DNA of 64,000 nt, taken from the NCBI GenBank assembly GCA_049650345.1, contig JBARZY010000084.1:122011-186010 (forward strand). The letters run 5' to 3'. Positions 40,078-50,100 of the stretch are shown here, one piece after another. This DNA is from Glaciecola sp049650345. Its GTDB lineage: Bacteria; Pseudomonadota; Gammaproteobacteria; Enterobacterales; Alteromonadaceae. Below the pieces are notes generated by a model. It did no database searches and was not told the DNA's origin. It was given only the letters and a program-made list of their open reading frames with translations. Numbering within the stretch: the first letter of the stretch is position 1; each line of letters begins with the position of its first letter. The translations under genes were made by a program, and so were the position numbers.

Positions 40078-42185
40078 GTGATCTGTTCCACTTATATGCA
40101 GATAAGTACAAGGCCTTTTCTGCCCTATTTTTGTTGCTATGCATATCAAGTAATGTACTTGCACAAGATAATAACTATGGTTTGTCTCAAACCGTAAGAG
40201 GTGGGACAGGCTTGTTACAAACACCCACTGCAAGAATGGAGAGTGAGGGAAAATTTGTTGTTAACTATTCAGACATTGAAGAGTACCGTTTTTGGACCGC
40301 TAGTATTCAATTGTTTCCATGGTTGCAGTCTACAGCTAGGTACACTGATGTTAGAACCCAATTATACAGTCCTTTTGAAAACTTCAGCGGAGACCAAACC
40401 CTAAAAGACAAAGGCATCGACATTAAACTACGTTTACTTGAAGAAAGCTTTTATTTGCCCGAGATATCAGTTGGATTTTTGGATATAGGCGGTACAGGCT
40501 TCTTTTCCAGTGAATTTATCGCACTCAGTAAGCGTTATAAAGATTTTGATTTCCATATTGGTTTAGGCACCGGTTATTTGGGTGCTGGGGGTAACATTAG
40601 TAATCCGTTTTGCAATATTGCCGACAGTTTTTGTAACCGCCCAGGCGGATTCAGCGGATCAGGCGGCAAGGTTGAATTTGACCAGTTTTTTAAAGGCGAA
40701 GCCTCCATATTTGGTGGTATTGAGTACCACACTCCAATTAACAATTTAACGCTTAAATTAGAATACGATGGCAATGACTATACTCAAGATCGAGCGGGAA
40801 TACTGCTACAAGACAGTAAATGGAACATGGGCGCTGTATACCATTACAATAATTGGGATGTTGGCATAAGTTACCAAAGGGGCAATACCTTTGGTTTTAA
40901 TGTGTCATATACCTTTGACTTTGAAAATGCTAAACAAATAAAAGTTGACCGTGCACCAAGAAGCTTAGTAGCAACAACGCCAGCAGCCAATATCGCCCAG
41001 TTAAACCGTTCTCGGTTGTATAACGATTTAAACAACCATGCCAATTTCTTGCTCCACGACACCCATATAGAAAACAACGAAATGACCATTTATGGGGTGC
41101 AAAAAGCGTATAGAAACGCTGATGAAGCCACACAGCGTGTGGGTAGAATACTGGCATCCGAACTACCTGAGAGCATTACCACATACAAAATTGTTGATAC
41201 CGTAGCCAATATCCCCATGGTAGAAACAATTATTGATGCCGACGCGTTTAAAACATCTGCTTTACGCAAGAAGTTAGAAACCAACATAGAAGAAACTTAT
41301 ATAAGACAAACACCGTCAAACGAGACTGTTGCCAAACATGAACCTAAGAAACCATCGGGAGTGTTATTCAGCACCGACGCATTTTGGATCCAAACGTTTG
41401 GCAGCCCAGAAGACTTTTACCTGTACCAAGGCGGTGCATTTATCAATACCGGTTACGTATTTAATCCCAACGTATCATTTAAAGTGGGTGCGAAAGTTGT
41501 TGTGCTTGATAACTTTGATAAGTTCAATTTTAGAGTAGATGGCCAAACTAACCCTTTGCCCAGAGTGCGGACCCTTGTTAGAGAATATGCTAGTAGAGGT
41601 AACGTGACCCTTGAAAATGCCTATTTTCATTGGTTTGATAAACTGTCAGAAAATACGTTTGCACAAGTGTATGCTGGACAACTCGAAACGATGTTTGGCG
41701 GTGTTGGTGGTGAATTCTTATACCGTCCTGTAGACAGTACATTAGCATTTGGATTTGATATTAATTATGTGAAACAACGCGACTTTACTAGCGAACTTGC
41801 GTTTCTTGATTATAAAACGGTTACTGGACACGCAAACATATATTGGCGTCCAGAATTTTTACCCGATATGCAGCTAACCTTAAATGCAGGCAGGTTTTTA
41901 GCCAAAGACAAAGGGCTTAATATCGATGTCGCCAAACGTTTTAAAAGTGGCATCATTGTTGGCGCATATGCAGCGTTTACCAATGTTTCAGCCGCCGACT
42001 ACGGTGAAGGCAGTTTTACCAAAGGATTTTATATCTCAATTCCGTTTGATATGTTCTCATTTACATCTTCAAAAGGAAGAGGGTTAATTCCATGGATACC
42101 TATTGGTCGTGATGGTGGACAAATGCTAAGCCGCCCCGTTAAATTACGAGATGTAACTGAATTAACCTCTCCATTTTATGATTAA
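40074..42185 (+). CDS. yjbH: YjbH-family outer-membrane protein
   Basis: A 703-residue protein with a signal peptide (SALFLLLCISSNVLA) and long beta-barrel-like sections. The family opening GGTGLLQTPTARMESEGK is present, as are repeated aromatic-ended strands, and the C terminus ends with LTSPFYD. YjbH is the largest product of the yjbEFGH operon, which in E. coli is linked to exopolysaccharide production under Rcs control. It probably forms the outer-membrane exit of the polymer. A 34-bp perfect palindrome follows the stop. Confidence 0.93.
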   Translation: MSDLFHLYADKYKAFSALFLLLCISSNVLAQDNNYGLSQTVRGGTGLLQTPTARMESEGKFVVNYSDIEEYRFWTASIQLFPWLQSTARYTDVRTQLYSPFENFSGDQTLKDKGIDIKLRLLEESFYLPEISVGFLDIGGTGFFSSEFIALSKRYKDFDFHIGLGTGYLGAGGNISNPFCNIADSFCNRPGGFSGSGGKVEFDQFFKGEASIFGGIEYHTPINNLTLKLEYDGNDYTQDRAGILLQDSKWNMGAVYHYNNWDVGISYQRGNTFGFNVSYTFDFENAKQIKVDRAPRSLVATTPAANIAQLNRSRLYNDLNNHANFLLHDTHIENNEMTIYGVQKAYRNADEATQRVGRILASELPESITTYKIVDTVANIPMVETIIDADAFKTSALRKKLETNIEETYIRQTPSNETVAKHEPKKPSGVLFSTDAFWIQTFGSPEDFYLYQGGAFINTGYVFNPNVSFKVGAKVVVLDNFDKFNFRVDGQTNPLPRVRTLVREYASRGNVTLENAYFHWFDKLSENTFAQVYAGQLETMFGGVGGEFLYRPVDSTLAFGFDINYVKQRDFTSELAFLDYKTVTGHANIYWRPEFLPDMQLTLNAGRFLAKDKGLNIDVAKRFKSGIIVGAYAAFTNVSAADYGEGSFTKGFYISIPFDMFSFTSSKGRGLIPWIPIGRDGGQMLSRPVKLRDVTELTSPFYD

Positions 42186-42212
42186 GACCGAATGTTCATG
42201 CAAGCTTCAATC

Positions 42213-42246
42213 GCATATATGGCGTTAATATTAACGCCATATATGC
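42213..42246. terminator. Perfect 34-bp palindrome after yjbH
   Basis: GCATATATGGCGTTAAT is followed directly by its exact complement. As RNA it folds to a stable stem, but no U-tract follows, so it may be a weak terminator, an mRNA 3' stabiliser or a protein binding site. Confidence 0.55.
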
Positions 42247-42322
42247 ATTAATTTTGTAATACACACGTTTTCAACATAAAATACCCCCTGTATAATTAAT
42301 AAAACAAAAGTTGTTTGACAGC

Positions 42323-42958
42323 ATGACGCAAAAGCCCATCATTTTGGCTATTTCAGGCGCCTCTGGCTCTGGTAAGTCTTTATTCACCCAAAACTTGAAA
42401 CTCACATTAGAGAAGCACGAGCAACCTGTACTTGTGCTGCAAGAAGATCATTACTACAAATCGCAAGATCATATACCCGAAGCTGAAAGAGCAAGTACCA
42501 ACTATGATCACCCTGATGCATTTGAGCACGATTTGTTAATGCAGCATCTACAATTACTTTGTGACGGCAAAAGCATCGATTACCCAAGCTATTGCTATAA
42601 AACGCATACCCGCTTAAAGAAACCGCAAAAAGTGAAAGCCAAGCCCATCATTATAATTGAAGGGATAATGCTATTGACCCAAATTCAACTGTTTGACCAC
42701 TTCGATTTTAAGGTGTTTGTTGATACGCCGCTTGATGTCTGCCTAATGCGCAGAATGCTGCGCGATACCCAAGAGCGCGGACGCTCTCTTGAATCGGTTG
42801 CTATTCAATACGAACAAACCGTTAAACCCATGTACCACAAATTTATTCGACCCAGTAAAAACTTTGCCGATTTAATTGTGCCCCATGGTGGCGAAAACTA
42901 TTTGGCAGTAGATGTGCTAAGTGCCTACTTATTTAAACAACGAAATGGAACCTTATAA
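42323..42958 (+). CDS. udk: Uridine kinase
   Basis: A 211-residue P-loop kinase. Walker A is SGASGSGKS at about residues 10-18, followed by QEDHYYKSQ (substrate loop), NYDHPDAFEHDLL, IIIEGIMLL and the lid RMLRDTQERGRSLE. It phosphorylates uridine and cytidine to their monophosphates in pyrimidine salvage. The ATG at 42323 fits the family start; a TTG twelve nt earlier is rejected. The nucleoside transporter gene follows after 2 bp, so uptake and phosphorylation are co-expressed. Confidence 0.93.
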   Translation: MTQKPIILAISGASGSGKSLFTQNLKLTLEKHEQPVLVLQEDHYYKSQDHIPEAERASTNYDHPDAFEHDLLMQHLQLLCDGKSIDYPSYCYKTHTRLKKPQKVKAKPIIIIEGIMLLTQIQLFDHFDFKVFVDTPLDVCLMRRMLRDTQERGRSLESVAIQYEQTVKPMYHKFIRPSKNFADLIVPHGGENYLAVDVLSAYLFKQRNGTL

Positions 42959-42960
42959 TA

Positions 42961-44172
42961 ATGACAAGTTTACTTGGTATTGTATTTATACTCGCAGTGG
43001 GATTTGCGTTCAGTAAGGCTCGACACCGCATTAACTGGCGCACTGTAGGCGGCGCTTTTTTGTTGCAAGCACTAATAGCTGCTTTTGTGTTGTATACCGA
43101 TTTTGGCGTTGCTTTTTTAAACGGCCTTACCGGCTTTGTACAAAATATAATTGACTACAGCAAAGAGGGAATAGAGTTTTTATTTGGCCCTGTGGGCAAT
43201 TACTCGCTAGGGTTTATTTTTGCCTTTAATGTGCTGCCTGTTATTGTGTTTTTCTCAGCACTTATTGCTGTGCTTTATCATTTAGGCATTATGAGCATCG
43301 TCATTCGCGTAATTGGTGGTGGCTTAAAAAAACTACTTGGTACCAGTAATCCCGAATCAATGTCGGCAGCAGCGAATATTTTTGTGGGCCAAACCGAAGC
43401 GCCTCTTATTGTAAAACCCTTTATTGCTAAAATGACACGTTCTGAACTGTTTGCCATTATGGTGGGCGGTCTGGCGTCGGTTGCAGGCTCAATAATGGCG
43501 GGTTATTCAGGATTGGGCGTTGAGTTAAAGTACTTACTTGCGGCAAGTTTTATGGCCGCTCCCGCAGGCTTAATGATGGCCAAAATACTCGAGCCTGAAA
43601 CCGAGGTTCCCAATCAAACCCTAACCGACGTAAAATCTGATACTGAAGACTATGCCAACGTATTTGATGCAGCTGCAAGCGGTGCAGCGTCAGGCATGAA
43701 ATTAGCGGTAAATGTAGGTGCAATGTTACTAGCGTTTATTGCACTTATTGCCATGCTCAATGGCATTTTAGGCTATTTTGGTGGTTTAGTGGGTATTGAC
43801 GACCTGTCTATTGAATATTTATTGGGTTATGTGTTTCAACCTGTTGCTTGGTTAATTGGCGTTCCTTGGCATGAAGCCCAACTGGCGGGTAGTTTTATAG
43901 GACAAAAAGTTGTGGTGAATGAGTTTGTGGCATACTCAGACTTTGTGACGTACAAAGAACAACTTTCAGCGTCAACCCAAGCCATTATCACTTTTGCCCT
44001 TTGTGGCTTCGCCAACTTATCATCTATCGCTATATTAATGGGCGGGATTGGCGCAATGGCGCCCGGCCGTCGACAAGATATTGCTCGACTAGGTTTAAAA
44101 GCAGTATTGGCGGCTACGCTGGCCAATTTAATGAGCGCAGCTTTGGCTGGCATCTTTTTATCGCTTGCATAG
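42961..44172 (+). CDS. nupC: Concentrative nucleoside transporter
   Basis: A 403-residue integral membrane protein of the CNT family. The gate and core motifs are present: GxxxALLF-like segments, the conserved FVGQTEAPLIVKPFI substrate loop, LYHLGIMS, and the FALCGFANLSSIAILMGGIGA segment with the family's GFANxxS. It imports nucleosides with sodium or protons. Directly downstream of udk and probably in one operon with it. Confidence 0.94.
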   Translation: MTSLLGIVFILAVGFAFSKARHRINWRTVGGAFLLQALIAAFVLYTDFGVAFLNGLTGFVQNIIDYSKEGIEFLFGPVGNYSLGFIFAFNVLPVIVFFSALIAVLYHLGIMSIVIRVIGGGLKKLLGTSNPESMSAAANIFVGQTEAPLIVKPFIAKMTRSELFAIMVGGLASVAGSIMAGYSGLGVELKYLLAASFMAAPAGLMMAKILEPETEVPNQTLTDVKSDTEDYANVFDAAASGAASGMKLAVNVGAMLLAFIALIAMLNGILGYFGGLVGIDDLSIEYLLGYVFQPVAWLIGVPWHEAQLAGSFIGQKVVVNEFVAYSDFVTYKEQLSASTQAIITFALCGFANLSSIAILMGGIGAMAPGRRQDIARLGLKAVLAATLANLMSAALAGIFLSLA

Positions 44173-44218
44173 CGGTAAAACATACATTGTTTATCAAGTT
44201 TAACAAAAGAGTAATTAT

Positions 44219-45058
44219 ATGAAATTAGAAGCAGTTGATTATCAATCGCCGAATGCGGCTAAAGACTTTGTGGAGTCACTTAGACAAACCGGTTTTGGCG
44301 TATTAAAAAATCATCCAATTTCACAACAACAAGTCACCGATATTTATCGTCATTGGCAGGCATTTTTTAATACCAATGATAAGCAAAACTTTGCTTACAA
44401 TAAGGGAACACAAGACGGCTTTTTCCCGCAATCGGTATCTGAAATAGCAAAGGGTTTTACCAAAAAAGACATTAAAGAGTATTATCATTACTATCCATGG
44501 GGCCAATGCCCTGAGCATTTACATTCTGAAATTCATGATTATTATGTTAATACCACCAGCTTGGCAGCGCAGCTACTCAACTGGATAGAACAAGAATCCC
44601 CCAAAGAAGTGTCAAAGCATTATCGCGAGCCCTTATCTAATATGATAAAAGACTCTGACCAAACATTGCTCAGAATTTTACATTACCCGCCACTAGCAGG
44701 CGATGAAGAGGCTGATGCCATTCGAGCAGCAGCGCATGAAGACATTAACCTAATTACAATCTTACCTGCCGCTAACGAACCGGGTTTACAAGTAAAGGCA
44801 AAGGACGGCAGTTGGTTAGATGTGCCCAGTGATTTTGGTAATTTAATTGTAAATATTGGCGATATGCTGCAAGAAGCATCTGGGCATTATTTTCCATCAA
44901 CAACTCACCGCGTAGTGAATCCAGAAGGTACCGATACCAGCAAAGCACGTATCTCGTTACCACTTTTTTTGCACCCAAGACCAAATGTAGTGCTGTCAGA
45001 TAAATACACTGCAAGCGAATATTTGCAAGAGCGCTTACGAGAACTCGGTGTTGTCTAA
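44219..45058 (+). CDS. 2-oxoglutarate/Fe(II)-dependent oxygenase, isopenicillin-N-synthase-like
   Basis: A 279-residue oxygenase of the isopenicillin-N-synthase-like family. The iron ligands are in HEDINLITIL (His, Asp) and SGHYFPSTTHRVV (His). The 2-oxoglutarate Arg is in ARISLPLF. Substrate unknown; members often act on small metabolites rather than antibiotics. It follows nupC by 46 bp, and a strong terminator lies downstream. Confidence 0.87.
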   Translation: MKLEAVDYQSPNAAKDFVESLRQTGFGVLKNHPISQQQVTDIYRHWQAFFNTNDKQNFAYNKGTQDGFFPQSVSEIAKGFTKKDIKEYYHYYPWGQCPEHLHSEIHDYYVNTTSLAAQLLNWIEQESPKEVSKHYREPLSNMIKDSDQTLLRILHYPPLAGDEEADAIRAAAHEDINLITILPAANEPGLQVKAKDGSWLDVPSDFGNLIVNIGDMLQEASGHYFPSTTHRVVNPEGTDTSKARISLPLFLHPRPNVVLSDKYTASEYLQERLRELGVV

Positions 45059-45078
45059 ATTTCCATAACAGATGCTTA

Positions 45079-45116
45079 GGGCAGGCCCATTTAAATAATG
45101 GCCCTGCCCTTTTTTT
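45079..45116 (+). terminator. Terminator after the oxygenase gene
   Basis: GGGCAGGCCCAT and ATGGCCCTGCCC form a 12-bp stem with one mismatch, followed by seven T residues. Confidence 0.88.
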
Positions 45117-45260
45117 GTGCTTAGTTTAAGCTAATGTCACTTTTAGATTTTTTTTTCGTTTTTTTTTGTTTTATACTCAAGTTTAGTCATGCACTGCCGT
45201 TACAGACATTAGGAAATAGCGTGTTGTTGTTGACACTGCAAAAAACAAAGGAGAGGATAC

Positions 45261-45515
45261 ATGTATATCCCTAACCAATTTTTACCCATACGCACCGCTA
45301 AACCAAAAGCCACAAAGCGTGGCTCTGTTACCTTAGAACGTGCTGAAAGCGATCCTAATGGCGCTCAGGAAGCACAGCGTTCACATGCAGTGGTTTATGA
45401 AAAACGCGAAGGTGAAGACCGCCGTAAACGAAAAATGAAACCGCTCATTGATACCCGATCAGGCCGCGATCGTCGGTACGACAACAACCGAGCAGCAATT
45501 GATATAAAAGCCTAA
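45261..45515 (+). CDS. Small basic protein, unknown
   Basis: An 84-residue, highly charged, soluble protein (many Arg, Lys, Glu, Asp) with RRKRKMK and RSGRDRRYD runs. No membrane span or known domain. Small basic proteins of this kind are widespread in Alteromonadales but unnamed. ATG at 45261 follows GGAGAGGA. It has a 200-bp upstream gap and probably its own promoter. Confidence 0.7.
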   Translation: MYIPNQFLPIRTAKPKATKRGSVTLERAESDPNGAQEAQRSHAVVYEKREGEDRRKRKMKPLIDTRSGRDRRYDNNRAAIDIKA

Positions 45516-45566
45516 GTTAGCTCGTTTTTATACTCACAAAATTTTCTTAATAAATAACTGTGGCTA

Positions 45567-47009
45567 TCACTTGTGTGCAAGCTGGTTCGCAGCAAACTCT
45601 TCAGCATCGTGAATCTTTGAAATTGCTTTATTGATTAAACTTAACTCATTCTCACTCGGTAAATAATGCCTTTCAGACACAACATTAGAATACCCAACTA
45701 ATTGCTTTCGCCAAATAAGTGTACTTAAAAATAACCACGCATTTGTTAAATCATCAATATGTTCACTTGTTAATAAGCCACTATGACTCAATGCATGTAA
45801 ACGTTTAATCGTAGAAAGCTCGGGGATATTCTTTGCCAAAGCGTAAAAACTGATCAATTTGTTTATGCGTGCCAAACACATGTTGCACATACTAAATATG
45901 TCAGAATTGTTGGTCATTTGGTCAACGCTTGCCATATTATGCTGCATCATTTTGGCTTCCATATTTAACGAAAATAGATGCGTAATTAAATTTTTGTTTT
46001 CAAACAATTTAGCCCGTGCCAATAAGAATTTTTGTAAAACATTGTCATTTCCTGCAACCGTTCTTAAGTCAAGCGTGCTGATGAGTGCAGTCATATCAAT
46101 GGTGTTTTGATGACTTAGGCAAGCCTTTAGCTCGTCCATCGCATCATCAACCGATAATTGCAATTCTGGGTTACATGCCATTAGGTTGTTACTCGCCAAT
46201 TTAATACCGCACTCCCCCAATCCCATGCACACATAATTAGCAAGCGCAGTAAAATATTCAGCCTCACTATGAGAAGGCGACCGAGCCAGTAATATTGCGT
46301 TACTCTGTTTAGTAGGGAGCAATTGATCTTCTCGCGCTTGTGCACCAAGCGCTAGCCAACAGTATGCTAGTGGTGCCTCACCATTTTCTTTCTCGTACCA
46401 GTTAATAAGCTTACGGGTCACTATATCAATCGATTGCGCGACAATTTTACTTGCGATTTGTGCGTCGCTTGCTTGATTCGCGGTATCACTCACATACTCA
46501 GGTATGCGCCAAGCAAATCCGGCTAACTCTTGTAGGTTGTTTGCATTCGAGAGGTCGCTCATCATGAAAAGTAGATTTGAACGCTGTTGCTTTGAAATAT
46601 CAGTATTGGTCACCATACCAAGTACCGAACCACTATCTTCGTTGACTATAGGTAAGTGATGTATACCTCGCGTATTCATCACACAAATAGCATCAAAAAT
46701 TGTTTTATGCTGCGTTAAAAACGCGGGAGCTTCGGTCATAATTTGTTTAATAGGCAGTTGCGTATTAAAACCTTTAGATACCACTCTATTGCGCAAATCT
46801 CTGTCAGTCACAATACCTATCAATTGTGTGTTATCCATTACCATAATAGATGACACGCCATGGGCACTCATAAGTTCAGCAGCTGACTGCACACTTTCGC
46901 CAGGGGTAATACACAAAGGCTCGCGTTTAATTAAACTACTCACAGACTTGTATAGCCAACGTGTATGGGTTTCATTCAATGCCTGATGATATTGCGTAAA
47001 CTCTGTCAT
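45567..47009 (-). CDS. CBS-domain/DUF294 nucleotidyltransferase-like protein
   Basis: A 480-residue cytoplasmic protein. Two CBS domains (about residues 30-145) bind adenyl nucleotides; a GlnD-like putative nucleotidyltransferase domain (DUF294, about 175-300) and its C-terminal partner follow. The transferase motif is altered: GAQAREDQ with TKQSNA where family members usually carry GSxGRxEQ and TDQDNA, so two metal-binding aspartates appear lost. Members usually sit beside acs and CrbS-type regulators, as here; a role in sensing energy state is inferred. It starts 182 bp from the divergent crbS. Confidence 0.87.
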   Translation of the reverse strand: MTEFTQYHQALNETHTRWLYKSVSSLIKREPLCITPGESVQSAAELMSAHGVSSIMVMDNTQLIGIVTDRDLRNRVVSKGFNTQLPIKQIMTEAPAFLTQHKTIFDAICVMNTRGIHHLPIVNEDSGSVLGMVTNTDISKQQRSNLLFMMSDLSNANNLQELAGFAWRIPEYVSDTANQASDAQIASKIVAQSIDIVTRKLINWYEKENGEAPLAYCWLALGAQAREDQLLPTKQSNAILLARSPSHSEAEYFTALANYVCMGLGECGIKLASNNLMACNPELQLSVDDAMDELKACLSHQNTIDMTALISTLDLRTVAGNDNVLQKFLLARAKLFENKNLITHLFSLNMEAKMMQHNMASVDQMTNNSDIFSMCNMCLARINKLISFYALAKNIPELSTIKRLHALSHSGLLTSEHIDDLTNAWLFLSTLIWRKQLVGYSNVVSERHYLPSENELSLINKAISKIHDAEEFAANQLAHK

Positions 47010-47191
47010 AACAAACGCGTGCTCGTTAACATGTAAATATAGTGAGAGGATAATAATAACTGTTTTTGCCGCAATTTATATTGATAAAACTCGTACCTAA
47101 CGCACTAAAAATGATACCTTAGTCTTACGCAGTAAGTATGGCGATATACTGTGATAATATTGAAATTGTTAAAAAATTGTTAGGAATCAAC

Positions 47192-50100
47192 ATGTCAATC
47201 ACTTGGTTAGCATTGGCTTTAGCGTATTTAACCGTGCTGTTTTGGATTGCTAGGTGGGGCGATACAAACTCCCCTACCGCACGTTGGATTACCTCTCATC
47301 CAATGGTATATAGCTTAGCACTAGGCATTTATTGTACCGCATGGACCTTTTTTGGTGCCGTTGGCCAAGCTAACTATCAACAATGGATGTATTTACCCAT
47401 ACTCTTAGGCCCAATATTGGTTTATGTGGTGGGATATCGTTTTATTTATAAACTCATCCACGTTAGTAAAAAACAACATATTAGCACCATTGCCGACTTT
47501 ATCAGTTCACGCTATGGCAAACGCCAAATTGTCGCATTAGTGGTGACTATTATTGCTCTACTTGCCACCATTCCATACATTGCGCTGCAACTGAAAGCCA
47601 TTGGCGCCACGTTTCAACTCATCACCAACCAGAGTGATAGTCAGTTAATCATTGTGAGCGCAACGTCATTTATCGCGGTGTTCGCTATGTACTTTGGCAC
47701 TCGCAATACTGATGTAACTCAGTATCGACGGGGTTTAATATTGGCGATTTCATTTGAATCTATCATAAAGTTATTTGCCCTTGTTTTAGTCGCATTGGTT
47801 GGCTATCAATATTGGAGTGCAGCGCAAAGTGGTTCTATACTGGCGGAATACACCACCGAAAGTGCACTTAACGATTTTATTACCTTTGACTTTTGGGCAC
47901 AGACACTCATGGCAGCGGCAGCTGTAATTTGCTTACCTAGGCAGTTTCATGTCACCGTAATTGACAACTTACACCTTGAACACGTGCGCACAGCAAGATG
48001 GTTCTTCCCGCTTTATTTAATTGCTATCGCTATTACTATCCCGATTATTGCAGCAGCAGGTAAAGCTTTGTTCCAAGAGCAAAGCATAGAAGCAGATAGC
48101 TTTGTAATGGGCATTGCATTATTTTCTGACTCAATGTTGCTGCAAATTATTGTTTTTTTAGGTGGCTTGTCGGCGTCAACTGCCATGATTATTGTTGCCA
48201 CTTTAACCTTAAGTACGATGATCACAAACGACGTGGTCTTACCCAAACTCATGGATCGCGAAACCTACTCAAGCGAAAACAGAGTGCGCAGAATCAAGCA
48301 TATTAGACGCGGTGTTATATTTATTATTTTGGTAATGGCGTTTGGATATCAACAGCAAATGGCTAATCAAGCGTCATTAGCATCCATCGGGCTGCTAGCT
48401 TTCTCACTAGTAGTGCAACTGCTACCTGCCATTTTAGGTGGCCTTTATTGGGAACGTGGGCATGCACATGGTGTTTATGCTGGCTTATTAGCAGGGCTAT
48501 TAGTATGGCTAATGTTTCTATTCATCCCATTGTTTAATGGTGATGGTAATGGCTATTCCAGTCACTTAATGAGTCAAGGCGCCATATACAGCCTATTTGC
48601 TAATATTGTCTTTTACATTGGCTTTTCAATTCTTAGCAAACCAAGGTTAATTGACCGTATTCAAGCAAAGGTATTTGTATGGCCGGCAAGCTTTAGTGAT
48701 CACTATAGTGAAAAAGCCATTTTTGAAGTGACGGTAGCCGACTTACAAACTTTAATTGCACGCTTCACCGGCGACCAACGATGCGACCAACTGTTTGAGT
48801 TATATGGCAAACAACATAGCATAGAAGTCAACTCAGACGCCCGTGCCGATGAAGACTTGTTGTCGTTCTGCGAACGAGCCCTTGGCGGGGTTGTAGGCTC
48901 GTCTAGTGCAAAAGCACTTATTGACAGTTTAGTGCGCGGTAAAAAGCTTGATATTACCGACGTGGTAAACTTTTTTGATGACACGGCGCAGGCCATGCAG
49001 TTCAACATGAGTGCACTGTTAACCTCGTTAGAAAATATTGACCAAGGTATTAGCGTAATCGATAAAGACCTGCGTTTAGTTGCCTGGAATAAGCGATACA
49101 CCGACTTATTTAGCTATCCTGAAGCGCTTATCACGGTAGGTGCGAAAGTAGAGCCACTAATTAGACATAATGTACTTAGAGGCGAATGTGGTCCAGGTGA
49201 AGTTGAAATGCTAGTACAGAAACGTTTAGAACACTTGCATAATGGCACGCCACATCGGTTTACGCGACAACGAGATGATGGACACGTTATTGAGATGGTA
49301 GGTAATCCGCTACCCGGTGGTGGTTTTGTCACAAGTTTTCACGACATAACAGGCCATGTTGAAATACAACAAGCACTAAAAGAAACGAATATTGATCTTG
49401 CAGCTCGAGTTGCGAAACGAACCGAAGAAGTCCACTCAATTAATGCCGAACTACGACTGGAAATAGAACGCCGAAACGAATTAGAAAAAAGCCTTATACG
49501 CGCTAGGCAAGAAGCCGAAGCCGCCAACGAGAGTAAAACGCGGTTTTTAGCATTAGCAAGTCATGATGTACTACAACCATTAAATGCAGCCAAGTTATAT
49601 CTCACGGCCCTGCAAGAAAGTGACATGAGTGATGAAATGCGGACCATGATGGTAAAACTTAACGACTCGGTAGTTTCAAGTGAAACCCTAATTAGCACCA
49701 TTTTAGATATCTCACGGCTTGACCAAGGCGAACTCAAGCCCTTCATTGAAACTGTAAATTTACCCGAGGTGGTCACGCCTATTATTAATGAAATGGGCAT
49801 GAAGGCAAAAGAAAAAGGCCTAGACTTTCGCTATAAAATACAAGACTGCTGGATAAGCGCCGACAAAACATATCTGTATCGCATTATACAGAACTTGGTC
49901 TCAAACGCGGTTAAGTACACGGCAATAGGTAAAGTGTTGTTAACCGTGCGCAAAAATGCTGGGCGCGTGTTTATTCAAGTACGAGATACAGGGATTGGTA
50001 TTCCAAAACTACAGCAAGCAGCTATATTTAGTGACTTTTACCGCGTAGAAAACTCTGATGAGCAAGGTATAGGTCTTGGTTTAGGCGTGGTAAAAAGGCT

